NCBI GenBank assembly: GCA_950022655.1
Contig: OX465580.1
Location: 1,039,122 to 1,103,121, forward strand
Length of the DNA stretch: 64,000 bases
Origin: Alentia gelatinosa
Taxonomy: Eukaryota > Annelida > Polychaeta > Phyllodocida > Polynoidae
Direction of reading: 5' to 3'
In this document: in pieces, positions 10,963 through 21,576 of the stretch
Layout: each line of letters starts with the position of its first letter
Numbering within the stretch: the stretch's first letter is position 1
Notes under the pieces: generated by a model
Databases searched by the model: none
What the model was told of the DNA's origin: nothing
The model's input: only the letters and a program-made list of their open reading frames with translations
Program-made: the position numbers and the translations under genes

Positions 10963-11884
10963 TCCGTGTATTTCAACATACACCGTAATATTGACAAATC
11001 CAATCACTGTAAGGTTTATGTAAACCAGGTTTCAAAATGTGGCCAGCTGCAGCCACCACCTGATACCCTCGTCCCGCGACCCGACGTTCGTCAAAGAGTG
11101 AGAGCGACGTCCACCGCCAGTTGTGTAGGGAGAATGATACATCTCAGTCTCCGTCTCCGACTCAGAATTTAGTTTTTGTGTAAAGTCTTTATTGGTTCAC
11201 TAAAGTTTGACATTTATGTCTTTTACACGATGTTATTACCAACGATGTAGCAGCCGTCCGCCCTTTGGCTGGTTTTCTTCGGTTGCTCTATGAATATCTA
11301 ATCAGGCCCACCACATGTATTTTAACATATGCCATATAATGACAAATCCAATAACTACAGGATTTATGTTAACCAACCTGTAAAATAAGGCCAGCCGTAG
11401 CCACAACCTATCGGACATTCACTCCGATTTCTGATTCTGACTGGTCTGGTGGTCAGAATAAATCGGTGACAATCGGTGTCGATGTAGGACTGAGACTTAA
11501 AGGTACCACTGTGTTGGTCAGATCCCACAGGCAGGTAATGACCGACAGTGGACCGATACAATTAGATCGATGAAGTACGAACATGGAAAAGAATGTCACA
11601 ATTCCTCATTGACCGGGAACATCTCTTTGCCAGAGTATGTTTGGCGAATAAGCATGTCAGAATGTTTACAATCTAACTAGAGTCTCAGTATTTTATTATT
11701 CACATGTATTGATCAATCGAATTACTGTGGGATTCACAAGCAAACCTTGAACCTACAACCAGACACAACAACCAACTAGCGCTCTCTGCCTCAAAGAATA
11801 ACCCCCTCGTAAAATCTTTCCCCATTATCGCTCATCTATGTGATATCAACTTTATGATTTATTAATCATATTTTTTCTGTTATG
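10963..11884. repeat. Three diverged copies of an unknown dispersed repeat
   Basis: Related blocks at about 10970-11070, 11315-11420 and 11695-11790 share, in order, an AACATA/ACATGT segment, TTGACAAATCCAATCACTG-like text, GGTTTATGTAAACCA-like text, and GGCCAGC.GCAGCCAC. Divergence is high. No polymerase III B-box, poly(A) tail or coding remnant was recognised, so the class is unknown. Between them the DNA is AT-rich and without a gene. Confidence 0.5.
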
Positions 11885-12215
11885 ACTGGTTCTTTCTCTC
11901 TGTGGCTGGGTATAACGGGAAATGGGAAATGGGCTTCTACCTGACAAAGACAGAAATAACCCATCCCTCATTATCACTCAACTATCTACAACAATGGCGT
12001 TAATTATTTGTGTATTTTTATCTCGGTGACTGGGTATAACGGGAAATGGGGCTTCTACCTGACAAAGGTAGAAATAACCTATCCCCTATTATCACTCACA
12101 TATCTACAACAATGGCGTTAGTTATTTGTGTATTTTTTCCTGTCAGGACTGTTTCTGGTGACTGGGTATAACGGGAAATGGGCTTCTACCTGACAAAGGC
12201 AGAAATAACCCAACA
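11885..12215. repeat. Tandem repeat, ~124-132-bp unit, 2.5 copies
   Basis: CTGGGTATAACGGGAAATGG begins the copies at 11906, 12030 and 12162. Each continues with CTTCTACCTGACAAAG and ATTATCACTCA and ends with CAACAATGGCGTTA. The third copy stops at AACCCAACAG, next to an AGAGGGCGCCAG. Confidence 0.85.
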
Positions 12216-12547
12216 GAGGGCGCCAGTAAAGGTGCCTTCTGATCTGATGCCAAGATGGCGGCTTTGTGATTCGCCTGGCGCCACCTATCGGCCACGTAGT
12301 ATTCAGAGAATGCCCTGGGGGCAGAGTACTTCCCCTACACCCATCTGGCCCTCTGGCGGGCAGCCTGCGCACACCCCGCTACACTCCAGGCCTGGCCTCC
12401 GCCTTACACCGCCCGGGGCGTGTACTCTGTGTGGGGGTGTGGGGGGGGGGGGGGGGGGGGCGGGGGGGGGGGGGCAGATGGGGTGTTACCCGCACCCCTC
12501 AGGCCACCCTCTACCTGGATACCAGGCCCAGGACCCCCCCCCCCCCC
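12216..12547. other. GC-rich stretch with G- and C-runs, YY1 site, no gene seen
   Basis: CAAGATGGCGGC (YY1) lies at 12251-12262, next to GGCGCCACCTATCGG. A G-run tract interrupted by single bases spans 12430-12474 and a C-run spans about 12534-12547. Frames of 61-130 residues cross the homopolymers and are low-complexity. Confidence 0.45.
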
Positions 12548-12872
12548 ACCAGGTGGGTACAACCAGGTGAGGCCGGCTCCTTACTGGAGGCTAGGCTTAC
12601 TGTAGGCTCACCACCTGAATGAGGTTCTCTCCGTGTCGACCTGGACGCAGTGACACCAGGTGGGTACAACCAGGTGAGGCCGGCTCCTTACTGGAGGCTA
12701 GGCTTACTGTAGGCTCACCACCTGAATGAGGTTCTCTCCGTGTCGACCTGGACGCAGTGACACCAGGTGGGTACAACCAGGTGGGGCCTGCTCCTTACTG
12801 GAGGCTAGGCTTACTGTAGGCTCACCACCTGAATGAGGTTCTCTCCGTGCCGACCTGGACGCAGCGACAGTC
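12548..12872. repeat. Tandem repeat, 107-bp unit, 3 copies
   Basis: Copies begin ACCAGGTGGGTACAACCAGG at 12548, 12655 and 12762 and end with CTGGACGCAGTGAC. They are nearly identical, with three substitutions visible in the third, so the amplification is recent. Confidence 0.93.
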
Positions 12873-13122
12873 AGGGGCGGGGATCATTGTCAGGCCTGGA
12901 TCCCGGAGTAATCAACGACCCCCTCAAGGTGCTAATTAGAATGACGTCATCTGTGAAGTTCAAAGCGCCCTCATTTGACGGCCATGATTAGTTCACGGTG
13001 TGTTCATTAGAGGCAGGTCCTAATATGCAGCTTATCGCTTATTTATCGAATAACCAGGTCAGTCGTACACTCTGCTATGTAGTGTGAATTGTGGGCTATT
13101 TCTGTGACCTGCTGACATAAGT
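12873..13122. other. Single-copy spacer with a perfect CRE palindrome
   Basis: ATGACGTCAT (12941-12950) is a perfect CRE/ATF palindrome. CAGCTTATCGCTTATTTATC near 13030 holds a reverse copy of the recurrent GCGATAA motif. No gene is seen. Confidence 0.4.
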
Positions 13123-13480
13123 GTAGAGCGTTTAGAAACTTAGTAAAATGCCGACAAATGGCGGGAGATGTTTTTCACCAGTGTCCTACTCAGTTTATGT
13201 TACGATTATACAGACGACATTTAGTATCACGCTGACAAATGGCGGCGAGTTTTAACTGAATGTAAAGAAGACGACATTCAGTTTCACTGACAAATAGAGG
13301 AGAGTTTTCAAGCTGACAAATGGCGGGAGTTTTCACTGAGTGTCAAACAGACGACATTCAGTAACACGCTGACAACTGACAGAGAGTTTACACGCTGACA
13401 AATGGCGGGAGAGTTTTCACAGTGACAAATGACAGTGAGTTTTGACGCTGACAACTGACAGTGACTTTTCGCTGACCGTG
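13123..13480. repeat. Degenerate tandem repeat with ACAAATGGCGG and AGACGACATT blocks
   Basis: Blocks of GCTGACAAATGGCGGGAG, then GTTTTCACTG, then ACAGACGACATTCAGT recur with irregular 50-75 bp spacing. ACAAATGGCGG is YY1-like. The AGACGACATT block belongs to the same family as the GCAGACGAC motif found singly elsewhere. Confidence 0.7.
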
Positions 13481-13653
13481 CGGCAGACGACTTCCCGCTC
13501 ACTCTGCACGCCGTGACCGCCCCGAGTCCGTCCTTGGCGGCGCGCGCAGTTGGCGGCGACACGCGACGCGCGAACATTGTCTCAATGTCGTCTGCTTCAC
13601 GTCAATACGCGCCGCCCCGACACCGCCCGCCAAAACACACCGCAACCACAGGC
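13481..13653. promoter_or_regulatory. CpG-rich spacer carrying two GCAGACGAC motifs
   Basis: GCAGACGACTTC (13483-13494) and its reverse form AATGTCGTCTGC (13584-13595) flank a very CpG-rich segment (GGCGGCGCGCGC near 13539). Function is unknown; the base composition is that of a CpG island. Confidence 0.35.
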
Positions 13654-13978
13654 TCCCGTATACCACTGAGGCCGTATACCACGGGCATGAGGCCGTACGC
13701 CACGGGCATGAGGCCGTACGCCACGGGCATGAGGCCGTACGCCACGGGCATGAGGCCGTACACCACGGGCATGAGGCCGTACACCACGGGCATGAGGCCG
13801 TATACCACGGGCATGAGGCCGTATACCACGGGCATGAGGCCGTATACCAATGAGGCCGTATACCACGGGCATGAGGCCGTACACCACGGGCATGAGGCCG
13901 TATACCACGGGCATGAGGCCGTATACCACGGGCATGAGGCCGTACACCACGGGCATGAGGCCGTATACCACGGGTCAT
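13654..13978. repeat. 21-bp minisatellite, about 15 copies
   Basis: The unit is GAGGCCGTATACCACGGGCA plus T, with TATACC/TACACC/TACGCC variants; one copy lacks the GGGC segment (near 13850). Because 21 is a multiple of three and the unit has no stop in several frames, both strands show frames of 124-159 residues with a 7-residue period. CCGT and ACGG within the unit allow a small stem. Confidence 0.93.
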
Positions 13979-14325
13979 AATCTGTATATACCATGGTTAT
14001 GGTATCTGGCAGGTTTTACATAATGGGTAGTAGTCCCCGTACATTCTTAATGGGTACCTTGTATACCATGGCTAAAAAACAATGCGTAGTGGTTTACTGT
14101 GTCCCCGTACGTTCTCAACGCCAAAACACACTACGGCGACAGGGAACATGTAACCATGGCTCTGAGGCCGTATACCACGGGTCTCAATCCGTATACCACA
14201 GTTACGGTATCAGTATTTTATATAATGGGTCGTAGTTTACTGAGTCACCCTGCATTGTCAATGGGGTATACTCAAGGGGGTCTTTGTATACTATGGATAA
14301 TAAATATGGAGTCATACATACACAA
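13979..14325. repeat. Degenerate ~200-bp duplicated blocks related to the 21-bp array
   Basis: Two diverged blocks (about 13990-14075 and 14195-14300) share GGTATC, TTTTA.ATAATGGGT.GTAGT, a GT.CC.GCATT or GTCCCCGTACATT segment, and GTATACC/GTATACT text. Isolated GAGGCCGTATACCACGGGTC at 14165 is a stray 21-bp unit. Confidence 0.5.
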
Positions 14326-14330
14326 AACAC

Positions 14331-14457
14331 AGACTGGTTTCAGATACAAGCGGTCGTATGCTTCAAGGAGTTGAGGCGTAGTAATATCCGAGCACCTGCG
14401 ATGATATTGCGCAGTCACTCTGAGGAGCATACAACCGCTTTTATCTGAAACCAGTCT
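14331..14457. mobile_element. Foldback / MITE-like element with 33-bp terminal inverted repeats
   Basis: The left arm 14331-14363 and right arm 14425-14457 are inverted repeats matching at 30 of 33 positions; both ends read AGACTGGTTTCAGATA or its complement. The interior is 61 bp and has no coding capacity. No clear target-site duplication is seen. The 3' flank (14448-14484) recurs diverged at 9963-9999. A non-autonomous DNA transposon is the likeliest class; a structured RNA or solo hairpin is possible. Confidence 0.6.
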
Positions 14458-14578
14458 ATATTGTATTTATCATCCTGACAAGTGTCTTACTGATATTGGT
14501 TCATTTAGGTACGCACTATTTTTTCATATGCACTATTTTTTCCCTATGCGCCGGCTTTTGCGGCCCGGAGTTTACAAC

Positions 14579-14652
14579 ACATCTGTATGCTCCGGGTATG
14601 AAGATATATGCTGCACATGTGTTTTCTATGGACACTTTGTATTAGCTGGAAA
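14579..14652. repeat. Single monomer of the 73-bp satellite found at 54.15 kb
   Basis: Starting ATCTGTATGCTCCGGGTATG and ending TCTATGGACACTTTGTATTA, this lone copy aligns along its full length with one 73-bp unit of the 54150-54490 array, with a few differences concentrated in the middle (AAGATATATGCTGCACA). It stands alone here, so the unit exists outside arrays. Confidence 0.85.
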
Positions 14653-15308
14653 AAGTCTTGTTGTGATAAAGATGTAATATCAATTATGTTTGTATTTGAC
14701 ATGTATAATAATATTTTTTAATGAACCTCCCCCTTCCGTCAAAAGATCATGTTACTTATTGTGTCTCTCTTTGTTTCAGGTAAGTACCCGCATTCGGTCT
14801 CGTCTCGTACAGTTCTACAGGTAGGAGATCTCCACTCTCACAGTCTCCAGAGGAACGGAATGTCAGAATCAGACAGGCAACATATAGTCCAGCTTTCACC
14901 AGTTATTTCACATATTCCTTCTCCATTGACATTGTATAATTTGCCCAGGGAAAATATGTACAGTAGTTATATTGGGAAATTAGTTTTTAAATGTACTGAT
15001 TGATTTATGTTTATTGATTTCATATAAATGTCGACCAAGATCAAATAGTGCTACAATCTACTTTCAGGTTGTGTTGTTGAATTCCAACATGGGATATTTT
15101 TAGGCATTGACCTGCCCACAAATTAGACAATGATATGCAAGCAACAGTGGGATTATCCTTAAAAATAACTACAGGTTAAAAGAAACACTGGGAATTATAC
15201 CTCCAGATCCAAGAGACTACTTAAAACACTGTAAATGACATCAATGGAGAATCAAGATACAATTCTGTCTTTATCCTTAGATGGGGAAGATCTTTCTAGA
15301 AAAAAAAA
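14653..15308. other. AT-rich single-copy stretch, no gene supported
   Basis: An 84-residue plus-strand frame at 14749-15003 has a hydrophobic start but no recognisable domain. Its TTTGTTTCAGGTAAGT near 14770 looks like adjacent splice acceptor and donor text, which is not enough to call an exon. Confidence 0.45.
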
Positions 15309-15311
15309 AAA

Positions 15312-18092
15312 ACAACAGTAGGTGATGGAGAGACTATAGTAAATAGACAGAGTTAGACACACCAGTAGGTAGTGGGCAGACTATAGTAAATAGACAGAGT
15401 TAGACACACCAGGAGGTGGTGGAGAGACTATAGTAAATAGACAGAGTTAGACACACCGGTAGGTGGTTGAGATACTATAGTAAATAGACAGAGTTAGACA
15501 CACCAGTAGGTAGTGGGCAGACTATAGTTAATAGACAGAGTTAGACACACCAGTAGGTGGTGGGCAGACTATAGTTAATAGACAGGGTTAGACACACCAG
15601 TAGGTAGTGGGCAGACTATAGTTAATAGACAGAGTTAGACACACCAGTAGGTAGTGGGCAGACTATAGTTAATAGACAGAGTTAGACACACCAGTAGGTA
15701 GTGGGCAGACTATAGTTAATAGACAGAGTTAGACACACCAGTAGGTGGTGGAGAGACTATAGTTAATAGACAGAGTTAGACACACCAGAAGGTAGTGGGC
15801 AGACTATAGTAAATAGACAGTACAGAGTTAGACACACCAGTAGGTAGTGGGCAGACTATAGTAAATAGACAGAGTTAGACACACCAGTAGGTAGTGGGCA
15901 GACTATAGTAAATAGACAGGGTTAGACACACCAGTAGGTGGTGGAGAGACTATAGTAAATAGACAGAGTTAGACACACCAGTAGGTGGTGGAGAGACTAT
16001 AGTAAATAGACAGAGTTAGACACACCAGTAGGTAGTGGGCAGACTATAGTTAATAGACAGAGTTAGACACACCAGTAGGTGGTGGAGAGACTATAGTTAA
16101 TAGACAGAGTTAGACACACCAGAAGGTAGTGGGCAGACTATAGTAAATAGACAGAGGTAGACACACCAGGAGGTGATGGAGAGACTATAGTAAATAGACA
16201 GAGTTAGACACACCGGTAGGTGGTGGAGAGACTATAGTAAATAGACAGGGTTAGACACACCAGTAGGTGGTGGAGAGACTATAGTAAATAGACAGAGTTA
16301 GACACACCAGGAGGTGGTGGAGAGACTATAGTAAATAGACAGAGTTAGACACACCAGGAGGTGGTGGAGAGACTATAGTAGATAGACAGAGTTAGACACA
16401 CCAGGAGGTGGTGGAGAGACTATAGTAAATAGACAGAGTTAGACACACCAGGAGGTGGTGGAGAGACTATAGTAAATAGACAGAGTTAGACACACCAGGA
16501 GGTGGTGGAGAGACTATAGTAAATAGACAGAGTTAGACACACCAGTAGGTGATGGAGAGACTATAGTAAATAGACAGAGTTAGACACACCAGTAGGTAGT
16601 GGGCAGACTATAGTAAATAGACAGAGTTAGACACACCAGTAGGTAGTGGGCAGACTATAGTAAATAGACAGAGTTAGACACACCAGTAGGTAGTGGGCAG
16701 ACTATAGTAAATAGACAGGGTTAGACACACCAGGAGGTGGTGGAGAGACTATAGTAAATAGACAGAGTTAGACACACCAGTAGGTGGTGGAGAGACTATA
16801 GTAAATAGACAGAGTTAGACACACCAGGAGGTGGTGGAGAGACTATAGTAAATAGACAGAGTTAGACACACCGGTAGGTGGTGGAGAGACTATAGTAAAT
16901 AGACAGGGTTAGACACACCAGTAGGTGGTGGAGAGACTATAGTAAATAGACAGAGTTAGACACACCAGAAGGTGGTGGAGAGACTATAGTAGATAGACAG
17001 GGTTAGACACACCAGTAGGTGGTGGAGAGACTATAGTAAATAGACAGAGTTAGACACACCAGGAGGTGGTGGAGAGACTATAGTAAATAGACAGGGTTAG
17101 ACACACCAGTAGGTGGTGGAGAGACTATAGTAAATAGACAGAGTTAGACACACCAGGAGGTGGTGGAGAGACTATAGTAAATAGACAGGGTTAGACACAC
17201 CAGTAGGTGGTGGAGAGACTATAGTAAATAGACAGGGTTAGACACACCAGTAGGTGGTGGAGAGACTATAGTAAATAGACAGGGTTAGACACACCAGTAG
17301 GTGGTGGAGAGACTATAGTAAATAGACAGGGTTAGACACACCAGTAGGTGGTGGAGAGACTATAGTAAAAAGACAGAGTTAGACACACCGGTAGGTGGTG
17401 GAGAGACTATAGTAAATAGACAGAGTTAGACACACCAGTAGGTGGTGGAGAGACTATAGTAAATAGACAGGGTTAGACACACCAGAAGGTAGTGGGCAGA
17501 CTATAGTAAATAGACAGTACAGAGTTAGACACACCAGTAGGTAGTGGGCAGACTATAGTAAATAGACAGAGTTAGACACACCAGGAGGTGGTGGAGAGAC
17601 TATAGTAAATAGACAGAGTTAGACACACCGGTAGGTGGTGGAGAGACTATAGTAAATAGACAGAGTTAGACACACCAGGAGGTGGTGGAGAGACTATAGT
17701 AAATAGACAGAGTTAGACACACCAGTAGGTGATGGAGAGACTATAGTAAATAGACAGAGTTAGACACACCAGTAGGTGGTGGAGAGACTATAGTAAATAG
17801 ACAGAGTTAGACACACCAGTAGGTGGTGGGCAGACTATAGTAAATAGACAGGGTTAGACACACCAGTAGGTGGTGGAGAGACTATAGTAAATAGACAGAG
17901 TTAGACACACCAGTAGGTAGTGGGCAGACTATAGTAAATAGACAGAGTTAGACACACCAGTAGGTGGTGGAGAGACTATAGTAAATAGACAGAGTTAGAC
18001 ACACCGGTAGGTGGTGGAGAGACTATAGTAAATAGACAGGGTTAGACACACCAGAAGGTGGTGGGCAGACTATAGTAAATAGACAGACTATA
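15312..18092. repeat. Large minisatellite, 47-bp unit, about 59 copies
   Basis: Units read GACAGAGTTAGACACACCAG, then TAGGTGGTGGAGAG, then ACTATAGTAAATA. Variant sites are TGGTGGAGAG/TAGTGGGCAG, AGAG/AGGG, CAGT/CAGG/CGGT and GTAAATA/GTTAATA/GTAGATA. A rare five-base insertion (TACAG after AGACAG) occurs at 15821 and 17518, exactly 36 units plus 5 bp apart. The variant map shows block duplication and conversion within the array. Confidence 0.97.
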
Positions 18093-18270
18093 GCCTCAGT
18101 CACGCATGCGCTGATGAGTACAAAGCAGGAGAGAGACGAGAACGAGGCTACAAGTAGACTGCTGCCGCAAAGGATGCTGGGTAGTCTCTGGGAGATCATT
18201 TACGATGCACTCAGTGACATCTATCGGCTTAAAGATGAACTAACGAGTGATGGCTGCCCCCTATTCCGAA
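18093..18270. promoter_or_regulatory. Promoter-like spacer: NRF1 and ZNF143-like sites
   Basis: CACGCATGCGCTG (18101-18113) is a near-perfect NRF1 site. GGATGCTGGGTAGT (18172-18185) resembles the reverse ZNF143/SBS core. The spacer lies between the 47-bp array and a polypyrimidine tract. A 351-residue frame starts here at 18114 but is mostly Ser/Leu/Pro from the tract, so it is not called as a gene. Confidence 0.4.
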
Positions 18271-18683
18271 AAGTGATCTCCCCACCCCTCTCTCCCCACC
18301 CCCTCTCTCCCCACCCACCTCCCGCCCCTCCTCTCCCAGCACTTTCCCCACACCCCCTCCCACCCCTCTCTCCCCACCCCCCTTTTACCCCTCTCTCCCC
18401 ACCCCTCTCTCCCCACCCCCTCTCTCCCCACCCACCTCCCACCCCTCCTCTCCCAGCACTTTCCCCACACCCCCTCCCACCCCCTCTAGGTCTCCCCTCC
18501 ACCCCGCCCCTCCCTTTAACCCGCCCGTCTCCGTCTCTTTCTTTCTGTTTGAGTCTCAAGTTATATCTTTCCCTCCAATCGCCATGTGTCTGTCTTTGTC
18601 TCTGTGTCTGTCTGTCTGTCTTTGTCTTTGTCTCTCCATTCCCTCCTCTCCACTTTCCTCTGTCTCTGTCTCTGTCTGTCTAT

Positions 18684-18760
<77 letters not shown>

Positions 18761-19200
18761 ATCCTTTTTTAACACCCTTCTCCTGTTCGTCGCTCCTTAT
18801 AAATTTTCAGATTTCTTCCAATACTCCACGTTTTGGAAGTTTTCACTCTGCCTCTTTCCCTCTGTCCATGTCTCTCCCTCTGTCTCTGTCTCTCTCTGTC
18901 TCTCCCTCTGTCTCTGTCTCTCTCTGTGCCTCTCTCTCTCTCTCTGTCTCTGTCTCTCTCTCTGCCTCTCTCTCTCTCCTTCTTTCTTCTTCTTATTCCA
19001 CTTTCATCTCCTGCTTTCTCTATGTCTGTCACTCCTACTTATTACACTCTCCTCCCCGAGTCGTTGCCTCATCGTTCCTCACTCCTTTCGTTCGTCTCTC
19101 ACTCCCAGTATACACAAGGTCACATCTCCTTATTTCTCCATCTCCCCCTCACACCCCCTGTACACATAGTCACATCTTCTTATTCCCCCCGTCTTTAAAA
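18271..19200. repeat. Polypyrimidine tract of about 930 bp with 122-bp duplication and (CT)n
   Basis: The plus strand is overwhelmingly C and T. A C-rich block with CCCAGCACTTTCCCCACACC is duplicated at about 122 bp spacing (18337 and 18459). A (CT)n microsatellite runs about 18683-18757, followed by TCTCTGTCTCTGTCTC-type text to 18990. Such mirror-symmetric purine/pyrimidine tracts can form triplex (H-) DNA. Confidence 0.88.
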
Positions 19201-19850
19201 CGAGGCTGGGTGCAGTAAGGGCGACGCTGAATCGACATGGCGGAGAGCCTCGCTTTGAAGTCGTCTTCTGTGACTCTGACGTCATCTCGTTCCCGCCAAT
19301 TCCCGGTCACGTGCTTCTCGGTGGACGAATGTCGGCTGCCACTCTCTCTTCCCTACGTCCTTAATAAATGACCTTGGAATCCACAGAATGATAAGCACTG
19401 AGTACAGAAAGTGTCGATGGCGTCTTCTGCACAAGTCACAAAAGTGGAGAAACTTTCTCTACCGATCCGCACAAGAGCAGACGACTTTCGATCATTTTCG
19501 CGCCCTTTTGCATTGGCCTCCTTACTGCGAGCAACAGACGTTAATCGATGCGGCTTTCAAGTGCAGACATCGCGCGCATTATACCTGACACCAAGAGAGC
19601 CAACTTACATCTCCTGTGATCCTCCCAACCACAGCCGAGACCAGAAACACACAGAAAAACAAGTAATGAAAGTCGCGTCGGCGGTAAAATGACACCCTCC
19701 ACCACGACCTGGCTTTGTTTGTGAGTGTCTGTCGGCGAACAAAGGCTAACTAGACGGCAGTGAACCGCAGAGCGGCAGGGACGGGCCTGGGAGCTGGTAA
19801 CGGGAGAAATCTGCTGTGGTGAGATTTAACTGGGGCTGGACACAGTCGGG
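19201..19850. promoter_or_regulatory. CpG-rich island: CRE, E-box, GCAGACGACTTT motif
   Basis: ACATGGCGGAG (19235-19245), TGACGTCAT (19278-19286), GTCACGTG (19306-19313) and ACAAGAGCAGACGACTTT (19471-19488) fall within 260 bp. The last is shared with 26918-26936. Frames of 66 and 93 residues overlap but show no domain. Sequence from 19700 to 19850 is single copy, without a recognised gene. Confidence 0.42.
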
Positions 19851-20850
19851 TTGAGTTACCAGACTAAACTGTGTCCACCAATCAGCATTCAGTTACCAGT
19901 CTAACCCGTGTTCACCAATCAGCGTTCAGTTACCAGACTAACCCATGTCCACCAATCAGAATTCAGTTACCAGACTAAACTGTGTCCACCAATCAGCATT
20001 CAGTTACCAGCCTAACCTGTGTACACCAATCAGCGTTCAGTTACCAGACTAACCCATGTCCACCAATCAGCGTTCAGTTACCAGTCTAACCCGTGTTCAC
20101 CAATCAGCGTTCAGTTACCAGACTAACCCATGTCCACCAATCAGAATTCAGTTACCAGACTAAACTGTGTCCACCAATCAGCATTCAGTTACCAGACTAA
20201 CATGTGTCCACCAATCAGCGTTCAGTTCCCAGACTAACCTCAGTCCACCAATGAGCATTGAGTTACCAGACTAACCTCAGTCCACCAATCAGCGTTCAGT
20301 TACCAGACTAACCTGTGTCCACCAATCAGCGTTCAGTTACTATACTAACCTATGTCCACCAATCAGCGTAGAGTTACCAGACTAAACTGTGTCCACCAAT
20401 CAGCGTAGAGTTACCAGACTAAACTGTGTCCACCAATCAGCGTAGAGTTACCAGACTAGCCTGTGTCCACCAATCAGCGTAGAGTTACCAGACTAAACTG
20501 TGTCCACCAATCAGCATTCAGTTACCAGACTAACCTGGGTCCACCAATCAGCGTTCAGTTACCAGCCTAACCTGTGTCCACCAATCAGCGTAGAGTTACC
20601 AGACTAACCTATGTCCACCAATCAGCGTAGAGTTACCAGACTAACATGTGTCCACCAATCAGCGTTCAGTTACCAGACTAACCTCTGTCCACCAACAGCG
20701 TTCAGTTACCAGACTAACCCGTGTTCACCAATCAGCATTCAGTTACCGGACTAACCTGTGTCCACCAACAGCGTTCAGTTACCAGCCTAACCTATGTCCA
20801 CCAATCAGCATAGAGTTACAAGACTAAACTGTGTCCACTACCAGCTGTCC
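19851..20850 (+). repeat. 37-bp minisatellite carrying a CCAAT box per unit, about 27 copies
   Basis: Units read ACCAGACTAACCTGTGTCC, then ACCAATCAGCGTTCAGTT. Nearly every unit retains CCACCAATCAGC, a match to the NF-Y CCAAT-box consensus; the exceptions are CCACCAACAGCG (about 20692, 20764) and CCAATGAGC (about 20250). Variants CATTCAGTT and CGTAGAGTT are grouped in runs. Confidence 0.95.
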
Positions 20851-20901
20851 ACCGCTATAGTTTTTGGGACTTGGAGTTTGATATTTATGAAGAACATCTA
20901 C

Positions 20902-21405
20902 CCACACTCTCTCTGTACGTAGCAGGCGGCATGTCTTACCACACTCACTCTCTGTACGTAGCAGGCAGCATGTCTTACCACACTCACTCTCTGTACGTAG
21001 CAGGCAGCATGTCTTACCACTCTCACTCTCTGTACGTAGCAGGCGGCATGTCTTACCACTCTCACTCTCTGTACGTAGCAGGCAGCATGTCTTACCCACA
21101 CTCACTCTCTGTACGTAGCAGGCAGCATGTCTTACCACACTCCCTCTCTGTACGTAGCAGGCAGCATGTCTTACCCACACTCCCTCTCTGTACGTAGCAG
21201 GCAGCATGTCTTACCACACTCACTCTCTGTACGTAGCAGGCAGCATGTCTTACCCACACTCCCTCTCTGTACGTATCAGGCATCATGTCTTACCACACTC
21301 ACTCTCTGTACGTAGCAGGCAGCATGTCTTACCCACTCTCCCTCACGGCAGGTAGCAGGCAGCATGTCGTACCCACACTCCCTCACGGCAGGTAGCAGGC
21401 GGCGC
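20902..21405. repeat. Minisatellite, 39-40-bp unit, about 12 copies
   Basis: Units read CTCTCTGTACGTAGCAGGCA, then GCATGTCTTACC, then ACACTCA. A one-base C insertion gives the 40-bp form. The final two copies diverge to CCTCACGGCAGGTAGCAGGC. GTACGTAC-like text gives a small palindrome per unit. Confidence 0.93.
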
Positions 21406-21576
21406 GGCGTATCAGTGAGACTGGGCCGTGTTATGAGCGATGTTCATGTCTTAATTTCATAGCTGGGTGTGTCGCCTGTCAAATTGATGAAGGACCATGA
21501 AGGAGATCGCATTTCTCACTTCTCTATGCCAGAGAGATAAACAGACATCTAAGGAAGATAAAGGAACCGCGATATG

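Noticed and set aside
10963..11790. tRNA-derived SINE
   Set aside because: The three related blocks lack a recognisable A-box/B-box pair and a 3' poly(A) or simple tail, so only 'unknown dispersed repeat' is supported.
13499..13994. Open frames on both strands with a 7-residue period (for example RPYTTGM or HARGIRP)
   Set aside because: They come from the 21-bp minisatellite; equal openness on both strands argues against selection for coding.
14749..15003. Possible exon with hydrophobic start and TTTCAGGTAAGT
   Set aside because: Acceptor and donor text are adjacent, the 84-residue product has no domain, and the flanks are AT-rich single-copy DNA. Not enough evidence.
18114..19169. 351-residue plus-strand reading frame
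   Set aside because: Almost all of it lies in the polypyrimidine tract and translates as Ser/Leu/Pro runs with Cys-Val-Ser repeats; several other frames are equally open. No domain or conserved start.
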